Below are positions 36,493 through 48,890 of a stretch of DNA of 64,000 nucleotides, piece by piece (positions within the stretch are counted from its first letter, which is position 1; the number at the start of each line of letters is the position of its first letter). The stretch spans positions 99,605-163,604 of the forward strand of contig QZCP01000046.1 in NCBI GenBank assembly GCA_003956705.1, read 5' to 3'. Origin of the DNA: Brevipalpus yothersi. Taxonomy: Eukaryota > Arthropoda > Arachnida > Trombidiformes > Tenuipalpidae. The notes under the pieces are model-generated. The model ran no database searches, had not been told where the DNA came from, and was given only the letters and a program-made list of their open reading frames with translations. The translations under genes were made by a program, and so were the position numbers.

Positions 36493-37669
36493 AATTCAAG
36501 TTTCAGAGGGATTAAATGATCTAAAACAGTGAAACAGAGATAATGACAGTTCTTTCATAGGTATACAGGCTTTTGATTGAGCTTTCTACACGAGACAGGA
36601 TTCAGGATGTCGATTTACTATGAGCACTTCACTTACTAAGAGTTGAATGGGAAGGGGAAATCGGGAGACAACTGTTTCCTCCGTGTTCATCGTTTCTCAT
36701 TATGATTGGAGGGCTCGATTTCTCGATAAACTTCAGCTAATGATTTACATATGATATACTGAAACTTGCTCTCTCACTTACAAGTCAGGCTTCTCAGTGG
36801 AGGGTTGAAAAGATTCTGAAAATGAAATATCAGCCATTCCAAGGAACAAACTGAGTTCGTAAGTTCAGAGGGAAACCCAGTATCTTGGAAAAGGAAAATT
36901 TGACCTCGAGACTGTTACTCGAGAACAACACTACATTAATCGATCAGTAAATTTCGATATGTAAGAGCGATTCTTTTTCCTCTAAAGGAGTGATGATCGG
37001 AGCTGAATTCTTTCATGTAAGGAGACAAAGAGATAACAATCGCGATTTGCTAGGCGAGTCTTCGCGAAAAAAGCATAAAGTACAGCGTATTGTATCCGAG
37101 AGCTAGTCATAATATCAGTCTTCAAACACTTATGCAGATAAGGTGTTTCATAAGTTTGAGCACTGCATTCCGTCAAGCAATGATTCATGATAGAGAGAAT
37201 TTGATGAATAAAAGATCAATTTTCACATGTACATGTAGATATCGTATGAGTGAGGAATCAGTAGTCACTGAGTAATAGCTTAAAATTTTAAGCTGTTAAC
37301 TTCCGACTCAGAGGGTTACATCCAGTAACATGGAAGAAACGAATTTTTCATTATAATTCAGATTATATTGATGGAGAATAAGCCCCTTTACGGGAAGAGT
37401 CATTCATAAGTCAAGAGGCTGTAAATTATGGATACTGATCAGAGAGCCAATACCAAAAAACCTTGCTCATTTGCCTGAACAAATAAGCAATATCGTTATC
37501 AGTGAATCAGTGGCAAAACTTCAAGTTGCTTTGAGAAAGCCGTAGTGATCGCGCCTCAAAATTCATGTGACAATAATAGTGTCAGAACAAGACATATGTC
37601 AGATGATTTATAATAATAATAATAATGGTGCAAGAAAATTGATCCTTTTAACACAGTACCTCGAAATCT
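36493..37669. other. Spacer between ESD and the SCAF1-like gene
   Basis: About 1.2 kb, AT-rich, with an AAT run near 37610-37625. It contains ESD's upstream region and the SCAF1-like 3' UTR. No coding frame with support. Confidence 0.45.
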
Positions 37670-40600
37670 TCATTTGATTGCGGTGTGAGCTTTGTTCTTC
37701 TTTCGTGCATGCTTGAATTTCATAACATATCCTTCCACCAAAAGGCGAATTTTTTGTGGATTTATCTCTCCAGATCTACTATGGCAAATCTATTAGAGAA
37801 AGAGAGTGAGACAATTCGAGAAATGAAACGATTTGATTGAAAGAGAAACATATTTTATGGATCTCAAGGAAGGATCACTAACCTTTGGAACTGCTTTACG
37901 CATTATTTCTTTATATTCTTCTTTAGTAATGTCTTTACGTTGATAATATGGCTTTGAAACCATTTTGACTTCTTCGATGACTCTCTCTTGTCTATTAAGT
38001 TTCTTGAGATACTGAGGTGGAAATGATAGGGTCACATATTTGTTAAAATTATCAAAAGAGCTTGAGAAAGTTTATCCAGAATGATCAACTCACCTTCTCT
38101 TTTACTTGTAGTTCAACAGCGGAAGATGGGACATCGTCCAAAACCGCTAGATCATTGAGAGTTCGACGAGGTCCTAGATTAGGAGCTGCAGTTGATCCTT
38201 GTATATGATGACCAGCAGCCAAGTTCGGACCTGCTTTATTGACGACAGTAGTTTTGACAGAATGATGATGATGATTGTGGCGATGCGATAAATTAGATGA
38301 ATGAGGTGAAGGTTTTCTACATTGTGAATCTTTTTCTCCAACAGGAGCTGGTTTTTTGAAAATATTGCAAGCATCAGCATTAACAGAATTTTTACCTCGC
38401 TGAGGTTGTCTCTGTTGTTGTGCGGCTTTGATTAAACTATCCAAAAGAGTTTTCAAAGTGGCTGACATCGTGGTAGATGAATTATTTGCCGACGGAGTGA
38501 TTGTCTGCTGGACTTCTGCATTTTTTTCGTCCGAAAAAGGTTTAGACGATGAAACAGTTGAGGAAGATGAAGAGTTAGGATGATGTGATTGATGGTGTGA
38601 ATTAGCGTTAAACGATGGAGAGCTGGTTGATTGAGAACGAGAAGATTTGGAAAAGGAAGATGAAGAGAGATTGCGTTTGGATAAGTTTAAAGTTTGTTGA
38701 ATTTGATCCAACAAAGAGCCTGGGACAGGAGGTTTCGAAGAGTTGATCAGAGAATTTTTTGGCGATGATTTGGTGAATGTGGTGGTTGAGTGAGATTTTG
38801 ACGGAAGAACACTTGACATTCGAAGAGAGCTAGGAGACGAAAAGTTGGGTCCACTCTGTCGAGGCGGGGAAGGAGATGGCGGTGATCTGGAAGTTCGAGA
38901 CTCAGAAGTTGGGGTCTTAGGACGAGAAATGTTCGCTGAAGAAACTGGCATGTGCGATAAAGAAGGAGATCTAACTTTCTCAACCCGAGGTGATTTCTTG
39001 TCGATTTTATCCATAGGCCTGATAAAAACCGCAATTAATAAGGCCATTCAAATCTCAGCAACAAGTTTGCAAAAAAAATATTCAATTTCAAAAGAGATTA
39101 TACTTACTCATAGGGAGACTCTGAGCTTCCGAGACTCAGAGATGGATTGATTTCTGGGCTCTCTAGAGGAACTTCAGGATCATATGCATCTGGATTATCT
39201 GATTTTATGTTCAGAGAAGTTATTCGCTGGACTCCTGGACTATCATTATTGCTAAATTCATTATTTTCAATAGATTCATCTTGAGTTGGAGTTGGAATCT
39301 TATCAGGAGATAAATATCCTGGATCCTTCTCCGAAAAATGGTCACTTGGAGGAGTGCGAGGCGAATCTTTGGGGGAAACACATGCAAAACTAGGTTCGGA
39401 ACGCTGCAAAAGATAGAAAACAAAAATGAATTATTTGATTGATTGAATCATTCATTTATCATATCATATTTAAAAGATGAAGATCTGATGAAACTTTAGC
39501 GATGATCGAACCTACACGTGCTGAATAGATTCTGGTTTAAAAGAATTCACCAAGTTTTTCTTTGAACAAAGACTCAAAGGCTAATGCAATCTTCCTTATA
39601 TGTAATGTTCCCTAAGCTCTCTCTTACTTCAGTTTTAAAAGAAGTGATCAGAGTTTAAACATTACTCAATTGGCTTGCCCATTGAATTCTTCATATCAAA
39701 CGTTTTCAGAATCAAGATAATTTTCTCATTGAAGGAAGCGGGAGGAGTTATAACTTCATCTAGGCAAGCTTATACATACCGAATTATAAGGTGATGTTGA
39801 TTTCCTTGAGCCATTAGGATCCTCTTTAGGAGCATCGTTCACGGATCCTTTTTTCCCATCAGATAAGCTTTCATCCCAGAAAATATCGAATTCCGTTCGA
39901 GATTTGGATACAAGACGAACATCTCTCTTCGGAGGAGATCCAGGTTTGGAGTGAGAAGATTTCCGGTCTCGATCATTATTTACATGTTTATCACCATTGG
40001 TACCAGAAGATGATTTTCTCTTTGACTCACTAGGATAATCACCGAAATCAGGACTTATTGTGACTCGATGCTTGAGGTTGGAATTAGATTCTCTTAATCT
40101 AGAATTTCGTCTATCAATTGTGCTTCTAGAGTCAACCACTCGTCTCTTGGCAGAAATATGGGAATGATTTTCTTCTCTCATACTTCTACCATCCCTTGAG
40201 CGTGATCTATACCGACGTTTACTACTTTTACCATTCTCGATTGGATGTGGGGATCTTGATGGAGAGTGTCTCTGATTTGGTGATGATCGACGATAAGAGC
40301 GAGCATAATCACGATGTTCACTTCTCTTGTGACGATAATATTGACTAGAACTTCGGCCACCAGAATAATTGGATGACTCTCGCTGACGATCACTTGATGG
40401 CTTACCATTTTCATGTCTACTGCTACTATAATGTGTAGTAGTAGAAGTATGATAATAAGATGAACCACGATCAGGTGATCGTGTTGATTGAGACCTTTTC
40501 GATTTATGTTTATGTTTATGCTTTTTTCTTGACGACTCTTGATTAGTTTCACTTTCTTGATCTCGATTTTTGTCCAAACTTTTAGGACTAGTATCCTTAG

Positions 40601-41351
40601 AATACTTATAGCTATCATGATTGATTACTTCATCATCAATATGCAAAGTGAAATTAGGAGGCAAAAGTGGTTTGGGCTGATCATCACATGCACTTGTCCC
40701 AGCATTGGTCAATTCACTACCTCCACCAAGAGGTATAGCAGCAGCAGCATTTGAATTGGAAAGAGTGGAGCTTATGACTCCAAGAGCTTGCTTCTTGATC
40801 TTATGTCTACACTTATGGCACTTTTTCTTGGTCTTTTTAATCTCTTTGTTCTCATTAATCTTTCCATTGTCCTTATTTTCGATGATAATCTTTTCACTTT
40901 CCACCAAAGGAACACTTTTATTTTCTTCAACCTTGTCGTCTTTTATTTCTTCAACATCCTTTACATCTTTCACATCTATTTCATCTATTTCATCTTTTAC
41001 ATCTTTCTCATCTTTCTCATCTCTTTCATCTTTTTCATCTTTTACATTTTTCTCATCTTTCTCATCTCTTTCATCTTTTTCATCTTTTACATTTTTCTCA
41101 TCTTTCTCATCTCTTTCATCTTTTTCATCTTTCTCATTTATTCCTTCATCTGTTTCTTTAATTTCTTCGTTCACTTTCACTACTCCTACTTCGTCTACTT
41201 TCTCTTCTACTTTATCTTTTATTTCTATTTTTTCTCCTTTTTCCTCCACAACTTGTCCAATAATATTGTCCACTTTTTCGATCAAAGTCTTACAAACTGT
41301 CGGCTGGCTACTAGTATCAATCGGCTCTTCTCCAATGGAACCTTCTAACAT
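37670..41351 (-). CDS. SCAF1: SCAF1/PHRF1-like SR-related CTD-binding protein
   Basis: Exons 41351-39780, 39403-39108, 39018-38094, 38011-37883 and 37789-37670 splice in frame to 1013 residues. Order: an acidic Lys/Glu/Asp region with three 15-residue repeats, an Arg/Ser-rich region (SRSPHPIENGKSSKRR, RSRSRDGRS), Ser/Pro-rich disorder, and a conserved C-terminus: YLKKLNRQERVIEEVKMVSK, PYYQRKDITKEEYKEIMRK, then ICHSRSGEINPQKIRLLV. That end is shared by SCAF1 and PHRF1 and links splicing to the RNA polymerase II CTD. There is no RING or PHD finger in this model, which favours SCAF1. RING/PHD exons could lie further upstream only if the start is wrong, but a divergent gene begins within 670 bp. 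Confidence 0.82.
40955..41145 (-). repeat. Coding minisatellite in the SCAF1-like gene
   Basis: A 45-base unit, about three copies, encoding DEKDERDEKDEKNVK-type 15-residue repeats, with a degenerating DEIDEIDVKDVKD edge. Copies are nearly identical at DNA level, so the array is recent or homogenised. Confidence 0.85.
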
Positions 41352-42018
41352 TCTCAATTTTATTGAGAAAATATTAGAAGAAAAATGTGTGTGTGTATGT
41401 GTAAATATTGTATAGATGATGACTACAAATGATAGCAAAACTGTTGATGAAACTTGATGATGATGCTGATGTTGATGATGATCAACCAATTAATGATAAT
41501 CCAAAATCAAATCCACAAACCAATGAAATAAGAAAGAAGAATGACAGCCCAAAAAGTGAACCGATTCAGATGATGATGATGATGAAGAAAAGCGAGCAAA
41601 CAACATTTAATACAAATTCATTCCCAACACAATCAACACTATTGATACGATACGCATCAATGTTTACCGTCGATTCAATGTATATTGATCATCAATTAAT
41701 CAAATAAATTAACACAAACTATTCTTTCATCAATTCATCAACTTAAATTCATTTCATATCAAATTTTTTCACTTTTTTTTCACACACAAGAAGTGAGCAA
41801 AAATTGTTCAGAAAAAATTTTCGAAGCGCCTCTAGTGTTGATATGATGAACTAAGCAATTTTAATGAGTTTTGAAAAACGTGTTCATGTTACTGCATGCT
41901 TCTTGGGTGGACATTTAATTTTGTTTGTTTGTTGTGATCACAATTAAGTGATTGTGATTAATTGTGTACGGTGTATAGTGTACAATAGTGTTTAGAGATA
42001 GTAAGAGTGGTGGTCAAG
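41352..42018. promoter_or_regulatory. Divergent promoter region of the SCAF1-like and NOG1 genes
   Basis: 667 bp between two divergent housekeeping genes, with GT-rich runs beside the SCAF1-like start and a TGATGATG run near 41457-41480. It probably drives both genes. No core element identified. Confidence 0.45.
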
Positions 42019-44402
42019 ATGTCTCAATATAATTTCAAAAAGATCAAAGTGGTACCAACCACTAAGGATTTTGTTAATATTATTTTATCCAAAACACAGC
42101 GTAAAACGCCGACAGTAGTTCATCGGCATTATCAAATTGGACGTATAAGATCATTTTATATGAGAAAAGTTAAATTTACACAACAAAATTTTCATGATAA
42201 ATTAACACAAATTATAACTGATTTTCCAAAAATTGAGGTAAGATGAATGTGGTAATAGTTTGTGACCGGTGATTGTTTGATTGAAAATTTTCTCTTCTCT
42301 CTGTGTACAGGAAATTCATCCATTCTTTGCTGATCTTCTCAATGTTTTGTATGATAAAGATCATTATAAATTGGCTCTTGGTCAGATCAACACCGCTCGA
42401 CATCTCATAGACAAGTGAGTTTCATTCTATTTAATTGGTGATTCGCCGAATTTCCAAATCTGATTCCCAAAAAGCGGCAGGTCTTCGTGCTCAATGTGAT
42501 CTTTCACAGCATCCGAGCCCCGTTACCGTGCCAGAGTACTCTAGTGTTAATTAGCATTTGATTGTGTCCTCTCGATCTTGTGTTCAGTCACTACTAATAC
42601 ACTTTTCTTTTCTTTTCAGTGTGGCGCGAGACTATGTTAGGCTTTTGAAATTTGGAGACTCTCTGTACAGATGTAAGCAATTGAAAAGAGCCGCTCTTGG
42701 TCGTATGGCTAGTATAATGAAGCGACAAAATGATAGTTTAGCCTATCTGGAACAAGTCAGACAGCATTTAGGACGTCTACCATCAATTGATCCAAATACT
42801 AGAACGCTACTAATTTGCGGTTTCCCGAATGTTGGTAAATCTAGTTTTATAAACAAAATTACACGAGCAGATGTGGAAGTACAGCCTTACTCGTTTACAA
42901 CCAAGTCGTTGTATGTTGGACACACCGATTACAAATATCTTCGGTGGCAAGTTATTGATACACCAGGTATCCTTGATCATCCCTTGGAAGAGCGTAACAC
43001 AATCGAAATGCAGGCTATCACTGCATTGGCGCATCTTAGAGCCTGCATCTTGTTCGTTGTTGACGCCTCTGAACTATGTGGAGTAGCATTGGAGGATCAA
43101 ATTAGTTTGTTCAAGAATTTGAAACCTCTATTCGTGAACAAGCCAACTCTTCTCGTCAACAACAAGATGGACCTCCTCAAGCTAGAAGATCTGTCTGAAG
43201 ACAGGAAAGCTCTGATAGAGGAACTGAAACAAGATGGAAATGTTAGCATCCTTCAAATGAGCACTGTTACTGAAGAAGGTGTAATGAATGTTAGAAATCA
43301 AGCTTGTGATATGTTGTTGGAATACCGTGTAGAAATGAAAATGAAGGGTAAAAATATGGAAAATGTTGTTAATAGATTGCATGTGGCCATGCCTCATCCT
43401 CGAGATTCCAAGGTGAGCTTTGCAATGCTTCATTTTTCGGAATCAATTGTTACATATTGTTACTTTTTCCCAGGAACGACTACCCTGCATTCCGGATGCT
43501 ATTCAGAATAAGAAATCATCAATGAACGAAGATGATGCTGAGATGAAGCCAAAAAAGAAAACCGAACGAGATATTGAACTTGAATTGGGTGATGATTATA
43601 CCCTCGATTTGAAGAAACGTTATGATCTGCCCGCTGACGAGAAATACGATGTCATTCCAGAGTTGTGGGAAGGGCACAATATAGCTGATTTTGTCTTTCC
43701 TGGAATGGAGGAAAAATTAAAGCTTTTGGAACTAGAAGAACAAAAACTTCTTGAATCTGGTTACTATAATGCTAACCTGAGTGATGAAGACGATGAAACA
43801 AAGCATGTTAGAAGTCTAGCTCGTCAAATACGAACCAAAAAAGCTTTGATGAGAAATGAAGCATGGATGCACAAAAGTTCAACCAAGCCCAAGATTACCA
43901 GGATTGGACGAAAGGTATGTAAACAAGCAACAAGTTTCCCTGTCTCAGCTTTTAATCATAAACTTTTTCCATTCTTTCAGAGGGAACGAAGTGTCTCGAG
44001 ATTGAAATCAGAATTCAATGAATTAGGTGTAGAATTTTCAGATGATGATGAAAATGTAAGTTTCATTTTCTTTCGAGGTATGATTGTGATTGTTTCATAA
44101 TTTCTATTTTTCAGACTCACTATGGAGATGCCGCGAGAGAAACTTCCAGCTCCAGACCTCCTCTTAAAAAGATGCGTGTTGATAGCGAGGGTCGTGTACG
44201 AAGTAGCTCCAAGAAGCCTCGTGATGAGTCCGGAGTTCGTGATATGACAGAGAGGCAAAAGGTTAAAGCAATGGCCAAGAAAGCTCAAAGAAAAGCAGCT
44301 CGAAACGCTCGCAAGGGTGAAGGTGACAGAAAGATTGTAAATCTCAAGCCCAAACATCTCTTGACAGGAAAGAGAGGTATCGGCAAGACATCCCGTCGTT
44401 AA
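42019..44402 (+). CDS. GTPBP4: Nucleolar GTP-binding protein 1 (60S biogenesis GTPase)
   Basis: NOG1/GTPBP4 is an essential nucleolar GTPase in 60S subunit maturation. Exons 42019-42237, 42311-42414, 42620-43412, 43474-43914, 43981-44055 and 44115-44402 splice in frame to 639 residues (human 634). The N-terminal helical region (NFKKIKVVPTTKDFVNIILS) is followed by the GTPase domain: GFPNVGKSS (P-loop, ~175-183), DTPG (G3), NNKMD (G4). Beyond lie RYDLPADEKYDVIPELWEGH, the family C-terminal motif, and a basic nucleolar tail ending KRGIGKTSRR. AATAAA occurs at 44452 and 44470. Confidence 0.97.
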
Positions 44403-44451
44403 TCTTCTGAATTCTCATACCCTTTTTTGCTCGATATATTTTGATATTGCA

Positions 44452-44475
44452 AATAAATATTAAATATTGAATAAA
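44452..44475 (+). terminator. Poly(A) signals of the NOG1 gene
   Basis: Two AATAAA hexamers at 44452-44457 and 44470-44475, 50-70 bp after the stop codon, in a position typical for cleavage and polyadenylation. Confidence 0.6.
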
Positions 44476-44941
44476 CCATCTCTATTCTCTATGACTTAAT
44501 CATCAAACCTCGCCCATTTATCGTGCCAACTTTTACTTTTACGGTCAAGTTGAATCTATTTCCAAATTCACATCATCTGATGATAATCCATAAAATAATC
44601 AATCTCCTCATCTACACGGAGTTTTCTCACTTTCATTCCTCATGACCAGTATCAGAAGTTCCATGATCACAGTTCAATCAAGACAGGATAAAAAATTCCA
44701 AACTGACAAATCTCCATCAACAGGACATGTAACTCTCACGCATAGAGTAACTGTTTTGGAGACGCAAAGTACAGTTACTTTCTCTCTCTCTTGTTTCTCC
44801 CGGCATAAAGTCACGTTTGTTTACATTTTTTTGGTGAAACTCCACAACTTTTACCATCTCGCTGTTGATATGATGTCCATCAGGATAATTTTGATCAGTG
44901 ATAAGTGAAGTGGACCTACTTTGATTTTCTATGTGATTTAA
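44476..44941. other. Spacer upstream of ETFRF1
   Basis: A short non-coding interval. A poor 88-codon frame here lacks coding character. It probably contains the ETFRF1 promoter. Confidence 0.4.
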
Positions 44942-45325
44942 ATGTCTTCTCCATTGAGATCACAAGTGCTTGATCTTTACAAGAAGGTTGGTTTTCTGTT
45001 GATGTTGTTGAATGAACCAGAGAATGAATAAGGAGATGAACATTACTATTGTTGTTATCTGAAAAAATTTTTCATGCTATGAGATTGATTCATTTCATGA
45101 TATTTTTCGATTCAGCTATTGTACATGGGAAGAGATTGGCCTGATGGCTACACTGTATTTCGTGATCGATGTAAGCGAGTTTTCCTCAAAAACAAAGATC
45201 TTCAAGATGAGGACAAAATAAAAGAGTGCCTTGCCAAAGGTGATTATGTGCTCAAAGAAATTGAAGCTTTGTACAAGTTAAAGAAATATAGAACTCTCAA
45301 GCGACGATATGAATCACAAGAATGA
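44942..45325 (+). CDS. ETFRF1: Electron transfer flavoprotein regulatory factor 1 (LYRM5)
   Basis: A mitochondrial LYR-family protein that binds ETF and removes its FAD. Two exons, 44942-44986 and 45116-45325, give 84 residues. The junction restores VLDLYKKLLYMGRDWPDGY, the N-terminal LYR-like signature of LYRM5 (human LYKNLLYLGRDYPKG). The rest matches: FLKNKDLQDEDKIKECL and VLKEIEALYKLKKYRTLKRR. The first exon, only 15 codons, is easily missed. Confidence 0.93.
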
Positions 45326-45806
45326 TCAATTAATTAATCAGTCAAGAAAATTTTGTCCCTTTTCCTGATGTGAATCAATAATAGTTAACTTTGGTATCTT
45401 CTCTGTCTTTCTTGATATTTTTTTGTAATAACAAATAATTGTGAGTTTCTGATATCAGGCCGCTCAATACACACAATCAATCAATCTAAAATTCCAAGTC
45501 ATCCTCTAATCATTGCTGATAACATCTCTGAACTGATTACAAAATATCTCCTGATCGTGCCAATAGTGGAGAGCTGAAGGAGTTTTCCCATGTAAACAAT
45601 TTATCATTGTTTTATCATCATCTGTTATCTTGAACAACCTTTCTCACGAGCTTCCATCCGAGGCCTTGCTATTTCACTTTCGTTCATTATTATAATCACT
45701 GTCCCTGTATTTTGCTCTTGGTCAAAAATACTCATCTCTATTGGCTCATAATCATCAATTTGAAAGTTTTTGAAAACATCTCATCTTCCAAGTAATCTCA
45801 TGTGAA
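45326..45806. other. Spacer between ETFRF1 and the ornithine carrier gene
   Basis: About 0.5 kb AT-rich. No coding signal, repeat or RNA gene. Confidence 0.45.
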
Positions 45807-46945
45807 ATGGCCGAAAAGGGAATCAATGGCCTTATTGATCTAGTCGCCGGTTCGATTGGAGGTTGTGCAACAGTGTTGGTTGGTCAGCCTTTGGATACTG
45901 TGAAAGTTAAAATGCAAGCATTTTCTCATCTTTATCGAAATAGTTTCGATTGTTTCCGGAAAACATTGCTCAAAGATGGTATCCGTAGAGGTAAGTCCAT
46001 TGGACCTTGATTGTGAGCCGTTAAACCTTGAATATTGATGATGTCCTTCGATATTTTCCAGGTTTGTACGCAGGAACAATACCAGCTCTTTATGCCAACG
46101 TAGCGGAAAATTCAGTTCTCTTCTGTGCCTATGGATTCTGTCAGAATGGAGTTCGATACATCAGTCCATTGTCCAATACACATAAATCTCCTAACCGGCC
46201 ATTGATGCCCGTTGAAAATGCCTTTGCCGGTTTTTTTGCTGCCTTTTTTTCATCCTTCACTTTATGTCCCACAGAGCTTGTCAAATGTAAACTTCAAGCT
46301 CTACGAGAAACTGGTAAGAGCGTAGATATGTAAGTAAGCTTATTGGCTAAGACTGAATTCAAATCATTAATAATGCTATGATTTTAAGTTTTCATGAGAC
46401 AACTAATCTGATTTCAAATTTCTAAAAAACAGATCTGCCTTCAGATTGACGAAGGATATTGTCAAAGTTGAAGGATTTCGTGGTCTTTTCCATGGTCTTG
46501 TTCCAACGTTGGCACGTGAGATGCCAGGATATTTTTGCTTTTTCGGAGGCTATGAGCTATCCAAAAGTTTTTTGACCAACAAAAAACCTAATGAAGCTGG
46601 TAAGCTTTCTATTTCAATTCATGTTCTGAGTATTGTAACTGATTTTGTATTTTTCCAGGTCTTGGAGTAACCATATTATCTGGTGGTGTTGGAGGTGCAT
46701 CTTTATGGATAGTGATTTTTCCTTTCGATGTAGTTAAATCGAAAATACAAATAGAAAGTCTCAGTAATGTATCCATGATAGCCATCATGAGGAAGATTGT
46801 GAAGAAAGAGGGAATTAAAGGTCTCTATAGAGGATTGTTTCCCACTCTCTTAAGAACCTTACCAGCATCAGGTGCCCTTTTTGTTGCTTACGAATATTCC
46901 AAATTTTATATGGAATTAGGTGTCAGAGAGATAGGAATACTTTGA
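45807..46945 (+). CDS. SLC25A15: Mitochondrial ornithine carrier
   Basis: A SLC25 carrier of the inner mitochondrial membrane that exchanges ornithine (ORNT1 type). Exons 45807-45990, 46062-46329, 46433-46599 and 46659-46945 splice in frame to 301 residues, the standard length. Three repeats are marked by PLDTVKVKMQ, PTELVKCKLQ and PFDVVKSKIQ. Substrate-site features of ORNT are present: AGSIGGCATVLVGQPLDT and AENSVLFCAYGFCQ, with REMPGYFCFFGGYE in repeat two. Carnitine carriers are the closest alternative; the GLYAGTIPALYANVAENS and REMPGYF blocks favour ORNT. Confidence 0.9.
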
Positions 46946-47304
46946 TATACTTTTTGATTAAACTGAATTCACTTTCATTTTCAATAGATCTCGGACAGTT
47001 CTTCCTAGTTTAGACTTCTTGGAAGTTTTAATTTTTAGCCAGTGCTCAATAACTTTTGGTGATTGAGGCAAATTCTCAATACTTCCATCATCAACGCTGA
47101 GTTTAGTTCACATGGATTGAGCAAGGACTCAAATTTTGAGGAACGAAGACTGTAATGGAAATGATGAAATCAAAAATATATTTTTCCAAGCCAAGAAGTT
47201 ACAAAAAAATTTAACAAATTCGTTTAAAAAATGGAACCAAATCATAAGAGAATATCAGATATTGAAACTTTTGTCTTTTGACAGTTAGATTCATCAGATT
47301 CATC
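46946..47304. other. Convergent 3' region
   Basis: Spacer between the ornithine carrier (+) and the first RNase T2 gene (-). No coding signal. Confidence 0.45.
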
Positions 47305-48256
47305 TTATGGCTTCTTAGTCTTCGGTAAGATAACTTTTTCAGCACAATTATCTTTCAAAGGACAGTCATAAAGATTAAAATCTGGATATTCGAAACATAT
47401 AAAAAGTGAATCAATCAACATCTTTGAGCCTTCGTACTTTTTACAAACTAGAGTAATTTTATGGCCTAGTTGAGATTCGATAGCCTGGTGAATCTTATTT
47501 TTATCATAGGCCACCTTTTTTGATACCTCTGTTGGTTTTATACCAGCGTTCTCTAACCATTTTTGGAGAGGATATTTTTCAAAAATGGTCAAAGTTCTAT
47601 TAAAGTAGCTATACTGGCCCTCCTTGAGTCCGACTGATGAGCAAGTGCCATGTTTTATCCATTCATGCTTCCACAGAGAATCTTCAGGTTCACTTTCCCA
47701 CTGATTTGGCCAACTTTCCTGAGGTTTAAAGTCAAATCAGTTTCAGCATATATTTTACAATGGCAAATCATATTCATACTAACATTCAGCTTCGATACAA
47801 GTGGCTCAATCAATTCTAAATCAAATTTCGATGAATTACAGCAGAATGATGGATAACTTCCGTTTGTGTAATCTTGCCATAATCCATGTATTTCCCACTT
47901 ATCACTTCGACGTATGCACTTTCATTTGATAACGATATAAAATAGAATTAGGTTAATATGAAGCTCTGTCTCACCTTTCATCAACATATCGCTATAGAAT
48001 TGAAATTTGAATGAAGCTTAGTCTCAAAACGAACCTTTTCATCATTACAGAGAGTCGGATTCCAACGCAGTGAGAGAGCATCGAAATCATATTCAACTAT
48101 TTTTGGACAACTATCATCCAAACGATGGCCATTTGAATTGGCAAAGTAGACAGATAAGATGATGGCGGCTGAAATTATGCATACTACCATCACAATCATC
48201 AATCTTCTAACAGTAAATGTCGTTGATGTTCGTCCAATTCCACCTCCAATTGGCAT
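47305..48256 (-). CDS. RNase T2 with N-terminal signal anchor, copy 1
   Basis: A secretory-pathway acid ribonuclease of the T2 family that cleaves single-stranded RNA through 2',3'-cyclic products. Exons 48256-48035, 47918-47784 and 47718-47305 give 256 residues. Residues 19-39 form a long hydrophobic stretch after VRR, so either an uncleaved type II anchor or a long signal. Next is YDFDALSLRWNPTLC (family FxLxWPxxxC), then the active-site boxes KWEIHGLW (81-88, catalytic His) and WKHEWIKHGTC (135-145). Both catalytic histidine boxes are intact. The first intron (116 bp, donor gttcgt) is absent from copy 2. Its end is CxEKVILPKTKKP. Tandem with 49350-50217. Confidence 0.88.
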
Positions 48257-48680
48257 TGTTAAATTATGAGTTTCTGACTCTTATCACAAGGTGTAAGGTA
48301 ATAGGATAACTTTTGATGAATTATTTCATTAGGGAAACTATTTTATTGGAGAAACTAGACTCTAAAAATCACATAAAATCTGATTATTGAATCTCAGTAG
48401 AACTTGTGATATTTTTTTCACCCAAAGCTTATCATCAAAATGTACTTAACTGTCTTTCCTCTGCTCTACAATTCAGATTATCCATTGTTATATTTTACGA
48501 TAATCATCGAAGGCTGCTCCCATAATTTTTTGTTATTATTATTGTCTATGGAAGTGTAACATCTGAATGATTTTATGGTGGATACGATTCCTCAAATTCT
48601 CTTTGGCGATAAAATCTGATTGCAATAAATCTGATAAAAAACTATTCCATGAAGAATTGAGGCCACTTGTTTTCGAAGAA
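48257..48680. other. Spacer between RNase T2 copy 1 and the P5CS fragment
   Basis: About 0.4 kb AT-rich. It corresponds in position to the 1.2-kb spacer between RNase T2 copy 2 and P5CS. No coding signal. Confidence 0.45.
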
Positions 48681-48890
48681 ATGCTTTCCTTTCCCTCTTT
48701 CTCTTCTCCTGAGTCATCATTATCATCTAATTTTGACAGCAGTAAAAGTGCACCCGCCAAATTTTTCATCTTCACTGACCATGGTCCAAGATTGAATTCA
48801 TGAATGAGAAAGGACCCTCAGCTTATGGAGAGGAAAATCCACAAAATTTGTCCAACTGTAGCGATAGGGAAAGAGGAATTCTTTGAATTG
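48680..48890 (+). pseudogene. Decayed fragment of the P5CS 5' coding end
   Basis: Read on the + strand the fragment gives SSPESSLSSNFDSSKS, then APAKFFI and PRLNS. The P5CS start reads SSSESSASSSESNKNG, SAEFFI and SRLNF. The DNA alignment continues downstream past a stop codon (gagaggaaaatccacaaaat against agaggataatcgtcaagat). It ends within the first part of the kinase domain. It stands to the right of RNase T2 copy 1 as P5CS stands to copy 2, so it is the leftover of a block duplication. Similarity is modest (about 60 per cent by eye). Confidence 0.68.

Larger units (their letters stand above)
47305..48890. repeat. Segmental duplication 2, left block
   Basis: RNase T2 copy 1 plus the P5CS fragment. 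It parallels 49350-51660 (RNase T2 copy 2 plus the P5CS 5' end) in gene order and orientation. Confidence 0.65.

Noticed and set aside
40705..41415. Two long Ser/Phe-rich and Ile/Phe-rich frames opposite the SCAF1-like gene
   Set aside because: They are antisense shadows of the 45-bp Lys/Glu/Asp repeat; composition follows from the repeat and no family fits.
41352..41489. N-terminal extension of the SCAF1-like protein with a His-rich and hydrophobic start
   Set aside because: The extension begins at a TTG and lies in the divergent promoter; no ATG supports it.
42558..42619. Extension of NOG1 exon 3 into intron 2
   Set aside because: Splicing at 42620 restores the exact family sequence NVARDYVRLLKFGD, so the extra residues are intronic.
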